Assembly: GCF_001619985.1 (NCBI RefSeq)
Contig: NW_017264193.1
Location: forward strand, 439,726-503,725
DNA from: Xylona heveae TC161
Lineage: Eukaryota > Ascomycota > Xylonomycetes > Xylonales > Xylonaceae
Direction of reading: 5' to 3'
DNA length: 64,000 nt
In this document: piece by piece, positions 12,194-23,621 of the stretch
Layout: each line of letters starts with the position of its first letter
Position numbering within the stretch: position 1 is the first letter of the stretch
Notes under the pieces: generated by a model
Databases searched by the model: none
Told to the model about the DNA's origin: nothing
The model's input: only the letters and a program-made list of their open reading frames with translations
Program-made: the position numbers and the translations under genes

Positions 12194-14674
12194 ATGGCTC
12201 CAATTGCAGGTGTCAATGTCACTGACATCCAGGAAAAAGCTCGCAAAGATTTGCTCAACCTCCTTGAGGGTGTACGTGCTTTCTGGATGCATCTTCTCTC
12301 TTCACTTCCGGCATACTGAACGACTGTATAGGTTCGAGGAAAGAAGAACCTTGTGCTGGAGAAAGACCTGGCCGGACCTATTGGTGTCTTTGTCAAATTT
12401 TCGACACTCCAAGACTACGGCGTGGATCGGGTTTTCTTCCTTGAGAATGACAATGTGGATTCATCGCAGCGGAATGTCATCTTCTTGACTCGGGGTGAAC
12501 ATACTAAGAGTGTCCAGGCTGTTGCCGGTACGTGGATCTTCATAGCTCTCCGGCGTTCCGCAAACTCAGCTACTGGCCATACATTTCCCCGTTTCCCCTT
12601 TTCATTCTCTACAATGTTTCGACGCTATGGCTCATATCAGTGATGCACTTTTATGGTCGACCGGCGCCATATATGGGATTATCAGTAAATCGCGTAGATT
12701 TTAAACCTACACTACTGTGATTTGTCATAATCCCTAAATCGAAAAGAACTTTATACTCAAAAGTCTTAGCACTGTCTCATTATGGTCTTCCTTGTCACCC
12801 GTGGAAAGACACCATCAGTGCGTGCTGACATTGCTTCTATTTAAGAGCAGATTAAGCGCCTGCAACGAACTACTCAAATAGATCACGATTTTCACATATT
12901 CTTGCTCCCTAGACGTACTCTTGTTTGCAACCAAGTGCTCGAAGATGCTGGTGTGCTCGGCGATGTCTCTACAGCTGAATTTCCCCTGTATTTTATTCCG
13001 TTGGAAACCGACCTGCTTTCTCTGGAGTTGCCGGACTCTTTTGGTGATTTATACCTGGTGCGTAATCCATGGAAGGAAGCTGGTGGGCTTCGATATATGA
13101 AAGATGTAGCTTCTAAAGCTTTTGCATAGCGCGGTGACCCAACCTGCATTTTCATGGCCGCTCGCTCCCTTATGCTCATACAGCAGCAACATGGCCTCTT
13201 TCCTAGAATTTTAGGTAAAGGAGACAATTCTCGCCGCCTCGCAGATCTCTTGATTCGAATGCGATCCGAAGTGGCGGCTGGAGAAGACATAAAAAGCGCA
13301 GCCTCTACGGTTGGTCTAACGCCAAGTTCCTCCATCGAAAGTCTCATTGTCATTGATCGCGAGGTTGACTTTGCGACTCCTCTGCTCACCCAATTGACAT
13401 ACGAAGGTCTATTGGATGAACTCTACAGTGTCCAGGACAATCAGGCAGAAGTCGATACTTCGATTGTGGGAGCGGCCAATCCATCACAGCCGAACCAGGG
13501 CTCTTCACGAAGTGCTGCAACCCAGAAGGGAATGAAACGAAAGATTCAGCTAGATTCTTCCGACAAACTGTACTCGCAGCTCCGGGATTCCAATTTTGCC
13601 ATTGTCGGAAGCTTGCTGAACAGAGTGGCTCGCCGGCTAGAGAGCGACTACGAAAGTCGTCATGTGGCTAGAACTACCTCGGAGCTTCGAGAGTTTGTGA
13701 ACAAGCTCCCCGGATTTCAAGCTGAACAGCAAAGTTTAAAGATTCATACTGGATTAGCCGAGGACATTATGAAATATACTCGATCGGACGTCTTTAGCCG
13801 CCTTCTGGAGGTCCAACAAAATATTGCGGCTGGCGCAGATCCCTCGACGCAGCACGAAAGTATCGAAGAATTGATAGCCCGTGATGTTCCTCTGGCTCAT
13901 ATTCTTCGACTCCTTTGCCTTGAGTCGTGTATCTGTGGGGGTGTGAGACCAAAGGATCTAGAGAACTTTAAGCGCCAAATACTGCACGGATACGGCTTTC
14001 AGCATATTCTGACCCTCGATACGTTGGAAAAGCTTCAGTTGCTCCAGTCGCGTTCTTCAGCAAATGCTTTGTTGATCCCGACCACAGCAAGTGCCGGCTC
14101 TGCAGGGTCAAAGACAAACTACAATTCTCTCAGAAAGAGCCTACGTCTCATCGTCGACGAGGTCAACGAACAAGATCCAAACGACATCTCTTATGTCTAC
14201 AGCGGATATGCTCCTCTCAGTGTGCGACTTGTGCAATGTCTTCTGCAAAAGCAGTATCTTCTTTCCCTTACTAAGGGCGGTTCTACGGCCAGCTCTACCA
14301 CTGCTCAGGGTGCCTCTCAAGGATGGCGAGGATTCGAAGATGCTTTGAAAAGCATTAGAGGCGCAACAGTTGATGAGATTCAAAGAGGCGAGGAGAAGGC
14401 GGTTCGAGCAAGACAAATCCTTAATGGGCAAAATGAGCGCAAGACTGTTGTGGTCTTCTTTTTGGGAGGAATCAGCTTTGCAGAAATTGCTGCCCTAAGA
14501 TACATTGCCAAACAGGAAGAAGGTAAGCAATGATTTTCATTTCTCATCGGAGATATAGCAGACTGACCGCGTTGCGCAGCCCGGAGACAAATTATTATCT
14601 GCACAACATCAATTATTAGTGGTAACCGTATGATGGATGCCGCTACCGAGAGAGCAAGCTTTAAAAAGGTGTAA
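12194..14674 (+). CDS. VPS33: Vps33-type Sec1/Munc18 protein of HOPS/CORVET
   Basis: An SM-family protein that binds vacuolar and endosomal SNAREs as the core of the class C Vps complexes, needed for late-endosome and vacuole fusion (DigA in A. nidulans). Exons are 12194-12271, 12332-12527, 12846-13057, 13130-14522 and 14580-14674 (657 aa). The signature DREVDFATPLLTQLTYEGLLDE, shared with other Vps33 proteins, lies near residue 245, followed by a Ser/Gln-rich loop. The C-terminal VVFFLGGISFAEIAALR and IICTTSIISGN segments are also typical of the SM fold. Intron 2 (12528-12845, 318 nt) is long for the gene and contains a stretch resembling part of the preceding exon. The start is supported by the MAPIAGVNVTDI N-terminus. 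Confidence 0.93.
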
Positions 14675-15414
14675 CATTGGGAAGGTCAATGACCAGAGAT
14701 ATCGCTAGTGGCATGCATTTGTTCTTCTCATTATTTCCTGTCATCATGTTACCTTTAGCGCAGATATCACATGGACGCGGCCGTTCAGCATAAGCATTAA
14801 TCCACATTATACCCAATGTCAGATATTTAAATTTCAGCTAAATACTTGGTACAGCATCCGCATTTCGAGTTCATTCGGGACTTTGCTATTCTAGTTTCCC
14901 ATAACAAAGTGAGCGCGTACTCTTGGCTATTTGTTGGTCGGCTTAGTCTTGCCCACACTATCAAAAGTCCATGATTCTGGAAATGGAATAGTCGGCGTAT
15001 TGATCGAAACCGCATTGAACTCCTACTTCGGCTACAAGCCATGTGGCAGGTCGTAGCCGGGGCCATTTGTTTATTTTGCTCTCCTTGTGAAGTCTAGTGA
15101 GTGGTGTCGAACGTGTTCATTACAAAACCTTTTGTTTACATCTGCTGCTGTTCACCTTCTTTTCCTTGCACGCTCAGACGGGGAACACTTGAACTAGCTG
15201 CTATGCCGCCTCACTGACGTCCTCTGTATTTCCAACTTGTCGGACAAACACTCTTTTCCTTTATTTTATTTCCCCCGCTGAGAATCTTGCATCACGACTT
15301 CCCAAGTCGCCATGTTTTGATCCAACTTCCAACCACTCTTTGTTCCCTTCCCCATCAAACGGAAAGCCACAACCAATACGGTTTCCTGCTTGGGTTGTTC
15401 TATTTCATCAAAAG
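14675..15414. other. Intergenic region
   Basis: Between vps33 and the next plus-strand gene; presumably the vps33 3' UTR and the next promoter. A minus-strand 79-codon open frame at 14827-15066 shows nothing recognisable. Confidence 0.55.
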
Positions 15415-16825
15415 ATGGAGGACCCTTTCGTCTCCAGAGACTTAAACCTGGCAACGCTGCCAAGCAAGTTGAAGTTTGCGCCCTTAGGCAGACGAATTGC
15501 TGTCTCAAACCTGGTGCAGGCTTCATTCCCAGGAAACCAACAAAGTCCAAAATCATTTCAGCAATGGAAAACCGTGCTCGTCACCATCAAGGAGCTTCTC
15601 TTGAATCGAAAATTCAGGGAATGCTTTACTCGGTGCCTCAATCTTTTGCAATCGGTCCGGGATCAACAATCTGTAAGTTCGCGTCATTCTGGGCCGGGAA
15701 GTTGAGCTTTCAAATCAAAACAACAACAAAACCAGTGAATTGCTTTTCGCTAACACTCCATGTCTCCAGTCCTACATTCACCCAATTCAGGAGAGTGCTT
15801 TAAACTACTACGCCGCGCTCTGCTGTGAGCTGCTCGCTCGACCTTTACACATTCTGTCCGCCGACCGCCTTCGCCGTCTCGAGTCTGCTAGAGAGCATTA
15901 CCTCAAAGCTTCAGATATACTTCCCGGTCTGGATGCCGAGGACACTTGCTGTTCTTCCTCTGCAACCTTTTCTTCTCCCAAGAAGCTTCTGCGCTCAATT
16001 GACACCAACGTCGCCAACTTCTCGAAAAGTCGCAACGGTGTAGACTTTCCAGCGTCTTCCCCTCGCCGGTTGCACTCAGACTCTGTAGCTTCTTCTGTTG
16101 CAAGCTTCTCTTCGTTGGACGCTATTTTCAACTCTCCGCCATTCAAAGGAGCTTCGTCCGCGTCAGCCCATTTTTCTCCTTTGCCATTTAAACCACAGGT
16201 GCACCATTACACTTACAATGACGGCCATAACAAGGAAAACAGCATGCCTAGCTTCGACAAAGATAGCTACGAAGAGGAGGATGACAGCGACACCGACGTT
16301 CATGATCCATTTGGTGGTCTAAAACCTTCACCACTTTCCATTCGCAAAGTCGACAATCAAAACAACAATCATAGTCATACTTGCAATCGCAACCCGTTGG
16401 TCCCCTCACCGCTGCGTCCCAAGTTGAAACCTATCCTTCAACCAACCAAGGAGCACTCCAAACGTGCATCTGTATCTTCTCTAGGTCCAGCCCCTTCTCC
16501 GCCCAAACGCGCCTCGGTCACGTTCACCGAAGAGAGCACCGCCTGGCTCCGCATGCGTTCTCGCCACCGATTCAACTCGCATCTTACTTCTTTTGCAGAA
16601 ATGCTGCATCGCCATATTGATGCCGTTGAGGAACTTGTGGAAGCGACGACCAAGGCGCAAGCCATTCATCGCGAGACTCAAGCGCGTTGTCGAATTTATA
16701 GTGAGTCGAAGAAGACAGATAAGGAATCGAGGATTGCGCGCTTGAGAGCTGTGGGATGGCAGCGCCCTAGATTCGATGCGGAGAGATACCAGCGGCTCTG
16801 TCAGGCTGTTTTGGAAGAGCTTTGA
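15415..16825 (+). CDS. Uncharacterised conserved-looking fungal protein
   Basis: I do not recognise a named family. Exons are 15415-15672 and 15770-16825, giving 437 aa. Residues about 45-135 are predicted helical (WKTVLVTIKELLLNRKF, LNYYAALCCELLARPL) and could form a small TPR- or MIT-like bundle. Residues about 140-320 are Ser/Pro-rich and look disordered, with an acidic patch (EEEDDSDTD) and a KEN tripeptide near residue 241 that could be an APC/C degron. The last 100 residues are helical again (FNSHLTSFAEMLHRHI, AVEELVEATTKAQAI) and basic. The ATG is chosen for the clean MEDPFVSRDLNLATLP start and the intron that follows. The two structured ends flanking a variable middle suggest a real regulatory or scaffold protein. 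Function unknown. Confidence 0.8.
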
Positions 16826-18245
16826 TGCTATTATCGCAGGGTGTCCGGTGTGCGAGAGAAAGGGGAGGACATTTTCTCTTTCTCTCTATTTCCGTCTCTT
16901 TCCTCCAACTTCTTTTTCTGCTTTCTCCAATACTTTTTTCTAATCTATTTCCGTGGTGCCTTGTCTCTAGGTCTTTTCACCGGCTTTTCTTTTTCTTTCT
17001 TCTTTTTCTTTTCTTTTTCTTTCTGTTCATTGTTTTGAGACTTTCTTGTTTCTTGCGGCTCGCCATTATCCGTCTCTGGTTTCAGTTTTGTCATGCCTCT
17101 ACTCCTTTCCTTGTTTTTCTTGTTTTGTAAGCATGCTTTTGCCACTCTTTTTAACCGTTTTGCGTTTGGAATTTCCTTTCGATTTTGAGCGTGGAGAATG
17201 GAGATTGTTGTTCCTTGGGACGGAAGTTGACACTTTTTTGTAGCAGCTCTCTTGGGAGGAGAATTTGATGTCTCAGCGCGCTCTTCGGTTTTGCTGAGAA
17301 TTACCTAGGATTGCCGAACTGGGAATATTTGATTGGCAAATCGGCAGATCAAAGCATCATGGAAATAGTCATGTCTTTTGAACTGTTGGTTTTGGCGTTT
17401 AGGATGCTGCTCATATTTGTAACGCACTAACGTGCATGAGGCATGTCTTCTGATATTATCAATCAGTTTTTACTCAGATATTAATCTTAATAATACAATT
17501 TACAAATAATTATACTATAGTCCTGGCGTTGAGTGACCCGAAACCAAAACAAAACTCTGGCAATGCGGTCCGGGTTTAGGCGACTTTTCTTGCAGATATG
17601 CACAAGGCATGCCACAACCAGTGTTTGGGTTGTCTTTGGACTCTCGCTAGTTTTCACTTTCTGTGCTCGTTGGCTCCTACATCAATCATGTCTACTATGG
17701 TCTATCAACGCAGGGACTTTCACGTTAAAACAATCACTGATTGGATCAGCAGCATACAGGTTATGAGGGAATTAAAAAATTAATTGGTTCGCTAAATGTC
17801 TTATGATTCACAATAGTCATGAGTATCTGGTTGAAAACAAATCCTGAACGCCTAATGAACCCAGGATCCCAGTCCCAATGGCAACATGTTTCCGAATGGC
17901 ATGTGCTTAGATCCTGCAACTCCACTAAATCCATTGTCTTAACGCCTTTGTTATCCTATGCATGGATAATTCATGCCACTTGCAATCTTGACTTTTCTTC
18001 ACAATTCCATACGCTGCTGAACCAGAGACTAACTAGTTGAGTAGTTGACGAGTCCTGCTCACAGGAGACAGCGAGTGTGTCAGACTGCAAAATGAATTAT
18101 CTTGTCAGCGTTATTTTCACCATTTGTCTCAATATTGCATGTCTTTTTTTGCAGTTGAGCTCCAGTATAGGGCAAGGTATTTACATACCATATGGTTCAG
18201 CCAAGCACGTCTTATGAAGAGAAAGATCAAAACAAACTGGCTGCT
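16826..18245. other. Intergenic region with a long pyrimidine-rich tract
   Basis: From about 16855 to 17135 the plus strand is strongly T/C-rich, probably the 3' UTR of the preceding gene. From about 17440 to 17525 it is A/T-rich. Open frames at 17533-18040 have no features of a protein. This begins the gene-poor accessory island. Confidence 0.6.
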
Positions 18246-18524
18246 CTAAGCAGCTGCAGCCTGCTCAGCGACCATGATGTTGGCTTTATCCGGATCAGCT
18301 ACAACGAGCATGATCCAGTCCTCAGTGGCCGTGACACTGTAGTCATAGGCTGCTGCACGAATTGTGAGGCTGAGCCACGAGTTGATGAGGTACTCGGGGA
18401 TTTCTTCACCATTCTGGCCGAAATTGGTTTTGAGGATATTCCATTTGGCCAGAACCCAATCGGTGTGACGGTTGGTCCAGCCCTTGGGCACGGACACGCT
18501 GGTGGTGGGTGTAGCAATAGGCAT
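18246..18524 (-). CDS. Small Pro-x-x-Trp family protein A (92 aa)
   Basis: An unrecognised 92-aa protein, single coding exon. It begins MPIATPTTSVSVPKGWTNRH and lacks a signal peptide or membrane segment. The segment P-K-G-W-T-x-x-x-T-x-x-V-L matches the start of a module found in the four other small genes of this island. The rest is helical with further tryptophans (INSWLSLTI, EDWIMLVV) and an Ala-rich end. A TATA-like box lies on the minus strand at 18961-18970, about 440 nt upstream. The leader could be spliced (donor GTGAGT near 18691, acceptor CACGCAG near 18580). Function unknown; it is the most diverged member and its membership is an inference. Confidence 0.6.
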   Translation of the reverse strand: MPIATPTTSVSVPKGWTNRHTDWVLAKWNILKTNFGQNGEEIPEYLINSWLSLTIRAAAYDYSVTATEDWIMLVVADPDKANIMVAEQAAAA

Positions 18525-20195
18525 TTTTGTGCGTTATTTGTGTCTGTTGCTTGTGAGTATTTGTTCTGTTTCATGAGCTGCGTGAGGAGGAGAGGAAGAG
18601 AGAAGGAAAAAGAAGTGCAGAATGTGAAGCCTGAGATAGAGACCTGGAGGACTGGCTTTCGGAATAGAGAAAAACTGAGAGGAATTACTCACGAGTAACA
18701 AAGAGGTTTCTGGAAGGTTTCTTGAGAGAAGAGCAAGACTTTCGTGTGGCAGACAGAACCTGAAGCCCGTGGAAGAGCGTTGGAGTGTTGGGGATGTAGA
18801 GGGGAGGTACGCAGGTTAAAGGTAAGGTATGGAGTCTGAAGCTAAGGATGTCTGATGTTTGGTGTATGATGTCCAATGTTGGAGTATGTATCGTGAAGAT
18901 AAAAGGAAGACGAAGAAGAGAGGATGAGAGTGGAAGAAAAGTACAACGGGCAAAGAAGGGTTTATATATACCTGTTCTGTTCGAAGCCTGCATTCAGAAG
19001 GAAAGTGAAGAAGGCGAAGTAATTGAAGTAACTGAAAATCGTGGCCACGAGACGGCGCGGTTCACCAGAAGTGGGAAGTGAGGTTACCAATGCCACGAGA
19101 GGAATTGGTGAAGGAGGTGAGCACGAAGTGTATGGGAATTGCAAGCCGCAATTTTGCAAGTGACGGTGTAGGTAAGATAAGGTAATTCTTTTTATTCCCC
19201 TTCTTCATTTGCTGCGCAGTTCTTAGATCCCTACGTGTCCCACGGAGTCAGAGACTCGATGAATTCAAGTCTCAGGAGTCAAGATTCCAAACCCCTCGAC
19301 TCTTTCCCATTGGCATTTTCCCATATCCCGTTTTGTAGTCGTATTTGTTGCTTGCTGTTTTGTCAATCGCCAATTAACTGGAGAGTTGATGATTGATCGT
19401 TGGCCCTTACCGTTGTGTCATGTTCATCTGTTTCTATTCATAATTTTTCTTCTTTTTGTACTACGTGGTACAGGATACAGATAATCCCGAAGACGAGGAA
19501 TGATGGAATATCTTCTGGCCATCTTTTCACGAAAAGTGAAGGGTGAGTGGATATCGAAAGCTTGTATGCCGTTACGTCAAGGTCGGTTGGACGGGAGTGA
19601 ATACGGTCTGTGGTGTCAGTGTCAAGTGAGATTAGGGTTTACTGGGTGCTAAGCGTGGCTGCGTAGGGGTCTGGGGTGACAGCTAATAATCTGGGATTCA
19701 AATGGTCCCGGGAAGAGGAGTCGAGTTGTTTACGGAGGATGGTAACATGTCTGGTACGGAGGTATGCTAAAGAAGTATTTGACTGGAAGAGCTGGAAAGT
19801 CAGACGGGTACGTAAACTTGATCTGATCTGGGTTTTGTTATGACGTACTGACTCTGACAGCAGGACGGCAGCTACATATAAGACTTTTTGACACGCATGA
19901 TAAGGAAGTGCTGATTGGATTCTCTGAATAAAATTATGCTAGGGTTTTTTTGGATACCTATCATGACGCCTCGAGTACGCGGTATGTCATTGAAGTCTTC
20001 GAAGCATTTGACCCTCCTTTCCCACTTCTACCATTATCAGATTACTCCAGATCTATGTGAAATATTACTACCCCATTGCATTGCGACTCTTTCTCCAGTC
20101 TCTTCCTCTATCAAGTCCTTATTCCAGCCCAATAAACTTTAATTTGCCCCATATTCCACCACAAAAAACTCCGTGCTTTGCATACCTTCGCAAAG
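18525..20195. other. Intergenic DNA in the accessory island
   Basis: The first part holds the leader and TATA-like promoter of the 92-aa gene. The rest, about 19000-20195, has no supported gene and no obvious repeat. Confidence 0.55.
18961..18970 (-). promoter_or_regulatory. TATA-like box upstream of small protein A
   Basis: On the minus strand it reads TATATATAAA. Similar boxes lie upstream of the other small family genes. Confidence 0.45.
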
Positions 20196-20495
20196 TTATC
20201 CCAAATTCTGAGCTTCCATCTTCTCCTTTTGCTCCCGGATCAAAAATTCAATATATCCCTCAATCTCCGCTGGCCCTCCGAATCCCAAGCTGCTGAGAAA
20301 GGCCGCCTTTTGCTTGACCCAATCTACATAATTGTTCTGGCAGGCAAACGTTCGAGTGCACAAGATTCGCGGCGTCACACACTCGCAGATTCTTAGGCCC
20401 ATGTATTCGTCAATCACAGACCGGGAGAGAGCTTGCGTCCAGTTGAGTGGGGCGCCTTCAAAACGACCAATACTGTGGAAAGATGAGTTGGGCAT
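20196..20495 (-). CDS. Small Pro-x-x-Trp family protein B (99 aa)
   Basis: An unrecognised 99-aa protein, single exon, starting MPNSSFHSIGRF. It has the module start A-P-L-N-W-T-x-x-L-S-x-x-V-I near residues 15-27. A Cys-x-Cys stretch (RICECVTP) follows, then YVDWVKQKA. It ends in IEGYIEFLIREQK. The YxxWVxxKA and IEGYI(D/E)F(I/L)I motifs are also in protein C, so B and C are the closest pair by eye. There is no signal peptide or membrane span. A TATA-like box at 20571-20580 (minus strand) sits about 80 nt before the ATG, a normal spacing, which supports this as a real transcribed gene. Function unknown. Confidence 0.65.
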   Translation of the reverse strand: MPNSSFHSIGRFEGAPLNWTQALSRSVIDEYMGLRICECVTPRILCTRTFACQNNYVDWVKQKAAFLSSLGFGGPAEIEGYIEFLIREQKEKMEAQNLG

Positions 20496-22052
20496 TGTGA
20501 CTCGTGTACGCGGGTTTTTGTGTCCTAGATGATTCGTATTAGCTGCACTTCTGGTTAGAGATTTTTATTTCCTTTATATAGAGAGGGAGGAGACTTGATG
20601 TGGAGAACGAAACGTAGACCGGTCTGAGAAAATCTTTTTGTTTGTGTGGTTGGATGTCAAAGATAACGCGCCGTGGAAGATGAAATAACAAGAATATTGA
20701 GGGTTTGAGAAATATTGTGGAAGATCGAGTTGGATCCGAATCTGAAGAACAAGTATTCCAAAGCTGTTCCATGTCGTATGTTGGACTGTTTTATATAACT
20801 TTTAGAACTCAGTGATTCTGTATTCCGCATTCAATTTACCTGATATCTTCTGTTGTCATTTTGGGGAAGAGTAAAGGCAGGCATGAATACTGAAAGTAAT
20901 CTCTGCAAGTTAATAAGTAGTTATAATTTGCAAACTCTAACATTCAAATATTTGGTGCATATATCGAGTTTCTCAGCATCATTGTGAAAGAAACTAAAGT
21001 CCATGAAAAGAGTTAACAGACACATGGACTGAAGGAGATGACCCTAATTTATATACATGAGTGACGAAGAGTAGACCTGTTAATGTAATATTCAATATAT
21101 CATCAATATGAAACGTGAATATATTAGGCAGCATCTAAATGACCTCGTGGGCTTATGGCTCTGACTAATGGACCCGCATCGCAGTATTCTGTAGATATTT
21201 GGGACCTCGGAGGCTCGGATCCTTGGGCCTCGAAGAGTGGAAGTCATAAAATAGATTGTCTCTTTGCATTTTCGTCTTTCTATTTCTCTCTTGTAAAGCC
21301 GTAAGCCTGTGAGCCTTGACTCAGAAATCAGAGTTCGAAGATGTAGCTTACCAAGTGCGTAAAAGCAATGATATGTAGTAGATTGATATGTAGCATACTG
21401 TAGGCAAAGGGTGCGCTTGGAATAAGGCTTCTTGCTATTTTTGAAAGTTTCTTGTTATCTTTTACAAATTGAGAGTTACCTTGAAAGTGTTTGTTTCGAT
21501 ATGCTTGCTGCTATGCAAGCTCTAGCGCCGCCGGGGGTGTATGCTACATGTTGTATGCTTCTACATAAAGTTTCGGGTAGGGCTTAGCTGAAGTCGCTCA
21601 CTAAGCATCCGGCCCTTTCGCTAAGACCGGCCCAAAACCTACCTGAGGTAATCAGGGGTACGGTCTATCGGTTGTCGTCAAGGGTGGTAACAGTCACCAG
21701 AAGAAAGTCCTGTTATGTAAAACGGGCTAAGGATCAGAATTGTTAACGCAATCGCTTTAATTTCTCCTCCTCTGCATAAATGCTATCTCAGCTCTATAAT
21801 TAATCCACCGCATAATATTCCCAATATTAAAAATCGAAAAAAGAAAACCCCTTTGCGTCAAAAGACGACCACAAATAAGCTGAGATGCGATTTCCAAAAC
21901 TTCCTCCTTCCTCCTTTGTCAAAAACTTCCCAAGCTTCTAAAATAGCCGTTTCAAATGCTCAGCAGGATCAGCCACAAACCCACCGCGGCGCATAGCCGC
22001 ACTGCTGCATTGAAATAAGCCATTGAAGCTTTTCTTGGAAGACTTTCACGGT
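20496..22052. other. Intergenic DNA in the accessory island
   Basis: It contains the promoter of small protein B (TATA-like boxes at 20571-20580 and 20791-20797, minus strand). The remainder is A/T-rich without a supported gene. Confidence 0.55.
20571..20580 (-). promoter_or_regulatory. TATA-like box of small protein B
   Basis: Reads TATATAAAGG on the minus strand, about 80 nt upstream of the ATG at 20495. Confidence 0.55.
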
Positions 22053-22370
22053 TCACCATCCGCTGAGCTGGCGACCAATCTCCCGCTTGATGATAAAGTC
22101 GATATAGCCTTCAATGGCGTACTTGTTGGAATCCGGGGTGCGCAGGTCCCAATTGTCCCTCCACATTTCCTCAGCCTTGTTTCGAACCCACGCATGGTAC
22201 TGTTGAAGGCAGTGGTTGTTTCCATTACAGTTTTTCATGATGTGGTCGGGGCAGATACAAGTAACGTATTGGCCAACGCCGAAGAAGGAATTCAGAACTA
22301 GGGTGCTGAGGTAAAGACTCCAACCCTTGGGCTCGGGGGCTGGATTCACGTGGCCAAAAGGACCAGACAT
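22053..22370 (-). CDS. Small Pro-x-x-Trp family protein C (105 aa)
   Basis: An unrecognised 105-aa protein in one exon. It starts MSGPFGHVNPAPEPKGWS; the ATG at 22370 is preferred (A at -3) over an in-frame ATG at 22439 with a poor context. Module features are P-K-G-W-S-x-x-L-S-x-x-V-L, a Cys-x-Cys-Pro stretch (CICPDHIM), a later Cys, then YHAWVRNKA and the end AIEGYIDFIIKRE. Cys-x-Cys, YxxWVxxKA and IEGYI motifs align with protein B in the same order, so the two look like diverged duplicates. A TATA-like element is at 22675-22682 (minus strand). No signal peptide. Function unknown. Confidence 0.65.
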   Translation of the reverse strand: MSGPFGHVNPAPEPKGWSLYLSTLVLNSFFGVGQYVTCICPDHIMKNCNGNNHCLQQYHAWVRNKAEEMWRDNWDLRTPDSNKYAIEGYIDFIIKREIGRQLSGW

Positions 22371-23171
22371 TTTGTGGTTTTTTGTAAGTAGATTTCTGCT
22401 GAGTTCGTTCCCGGAGGAGGATGTTAGAGGCAACAACATGGGAGGGTACAGTGGCTAAAGTTGAAGGGCATGTTTGGTGCAATGGTGCAGTGGTGCACTT
22501 ACTTGAACAGAAGATCAGAATAGCTTTCTCGGGAGCAAGAATTTTTGTCAAGGTACGTTCGGAACTTGGTCTGGAAACGAAACAGAAGAAGGATGCTGCG
22601 AACGCTATTTAACTGACTTGTCACGATCTATGAGACAGGAAAGGGAGAAGGAAAAACGCTGCAGCTTCGCTGCGTTATATAGACTGCATTTGCACAATGA
22701 ATCACAGAATTTCTGAACACTTGGGACATTAACAGTACTGCACTTCTGCACTGGCAGTCTGGTGATATATATGACTGCGTGGACTGCTTGAAGGCAGATC
22801 CTCATTCAATGTCATGCATCAATGTGAAGGTCAACACAAACCATGGATATTACAGTAAAATCAAGGTTCCGGTGGCAGTCAAACAGACACGTTAGAGCAA
22901 GATTCACGACATACACGGTCACGCTCCAAATTTCTTCAACTTCAGCCAATATAATGTAAACACATATCACCAACATGTTTTGCGGAAGAGATATAGATTC
23001 AATTCATCTACCTATAATTAGCCATTAAATGAATGATGCTTGACTCACCGATCATCATCTTCATTGATAGCATCCTCCTCTCGATTTCCCTAAACCTGCT
23101 ACAATTGTTTGCGTTGATCTCAGATCTCGACGACAAATGAAATTCCGCTTCCTAATGGCAACAAGTCAGCT
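22371..23171. other. Intergenic DNA in the accessory island
   Basis: Holds the leader and TATA-like element of protein C and the 3' flank of protein D. No gene seen. Confidence 0.55.
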
Positions 23172-23621
23172 TCAATCCAAATGTCTAAATCTTGGCTCAT
23201 GATTATCCGCGCCCCAGCCCAGTATCTTGACCTGGTTAATCCAAAAGTCATCAGCGAGGATATGCTGCTGGGCGTACAAAATGCGAATAATATCCTTATT
23301 CACGCGTTCTTTTGCATCGTGGACAAATACCGCCAAGGTAGCATCATGGCACCATCCCTTGGGGGGGTATGTCTCGAATTCTTCACGGATACGGCTATAT
23401 TCGGTGTTTTCGGGATTCTCGGTATCAAGGTAAATGCGCTCCCATGTGGCAGCGAATCCGACCTTGATGACGTGCTGGATCCAAAAGGAATCAGCCTTGA
23501 TACGGTGGTTCTTGTCTAGATGCTCAATTAGCGTCTTCTCGGAGAGGAAGTTGGCGTCACCTTCTAGCACAAGCATAGTCGCTTTGTGCGACCAGTTCTG
23601 AGGAGGGTATGTCTTGATCAT
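23172..23621 (-). CDS. Small Pro-x-x-Trp family protein D (149 aa, two modules)
   Basis: An unrecognised 149-aa protein in one exon that is visibly an internal duplication. Module 1 starts TYPPQNWSHKATMLV near residue 4 and reaches ADSFWIQHVIKVG; module 2 starts TYPPKGWCHDATLAV near residue 84 and reaches ADDFWINQVKILG. Each module is about 50 residues long and they share YPPxxWxHxATxxV, then DA, then AD-x-FWI-x-x-V. This gives the clearest view of the family motif: Pro-x-x-Trp, Ala-Thr, and a closing Asp-x-(Phe)-Trp-Ile. There is no signal peptide or membrane span and few cysteines. A TATA-like box is at 23758-23766, about 140 nt upstream. Function unknown. Confidence 0.7.
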   Translation of the reverse strand: MIKTYPPQNWSHKATMLVLEGDANFLSEKTLIEHLDKNHRIKADSFWIQHVIKVGFAATWERIYLDTENPENTEYSRIREEFETYPPKGWCHDATLAVFVHDAKERVNKDIIRILYAQQHILADDFWINQVKILGWGADNHEPRFRHLD

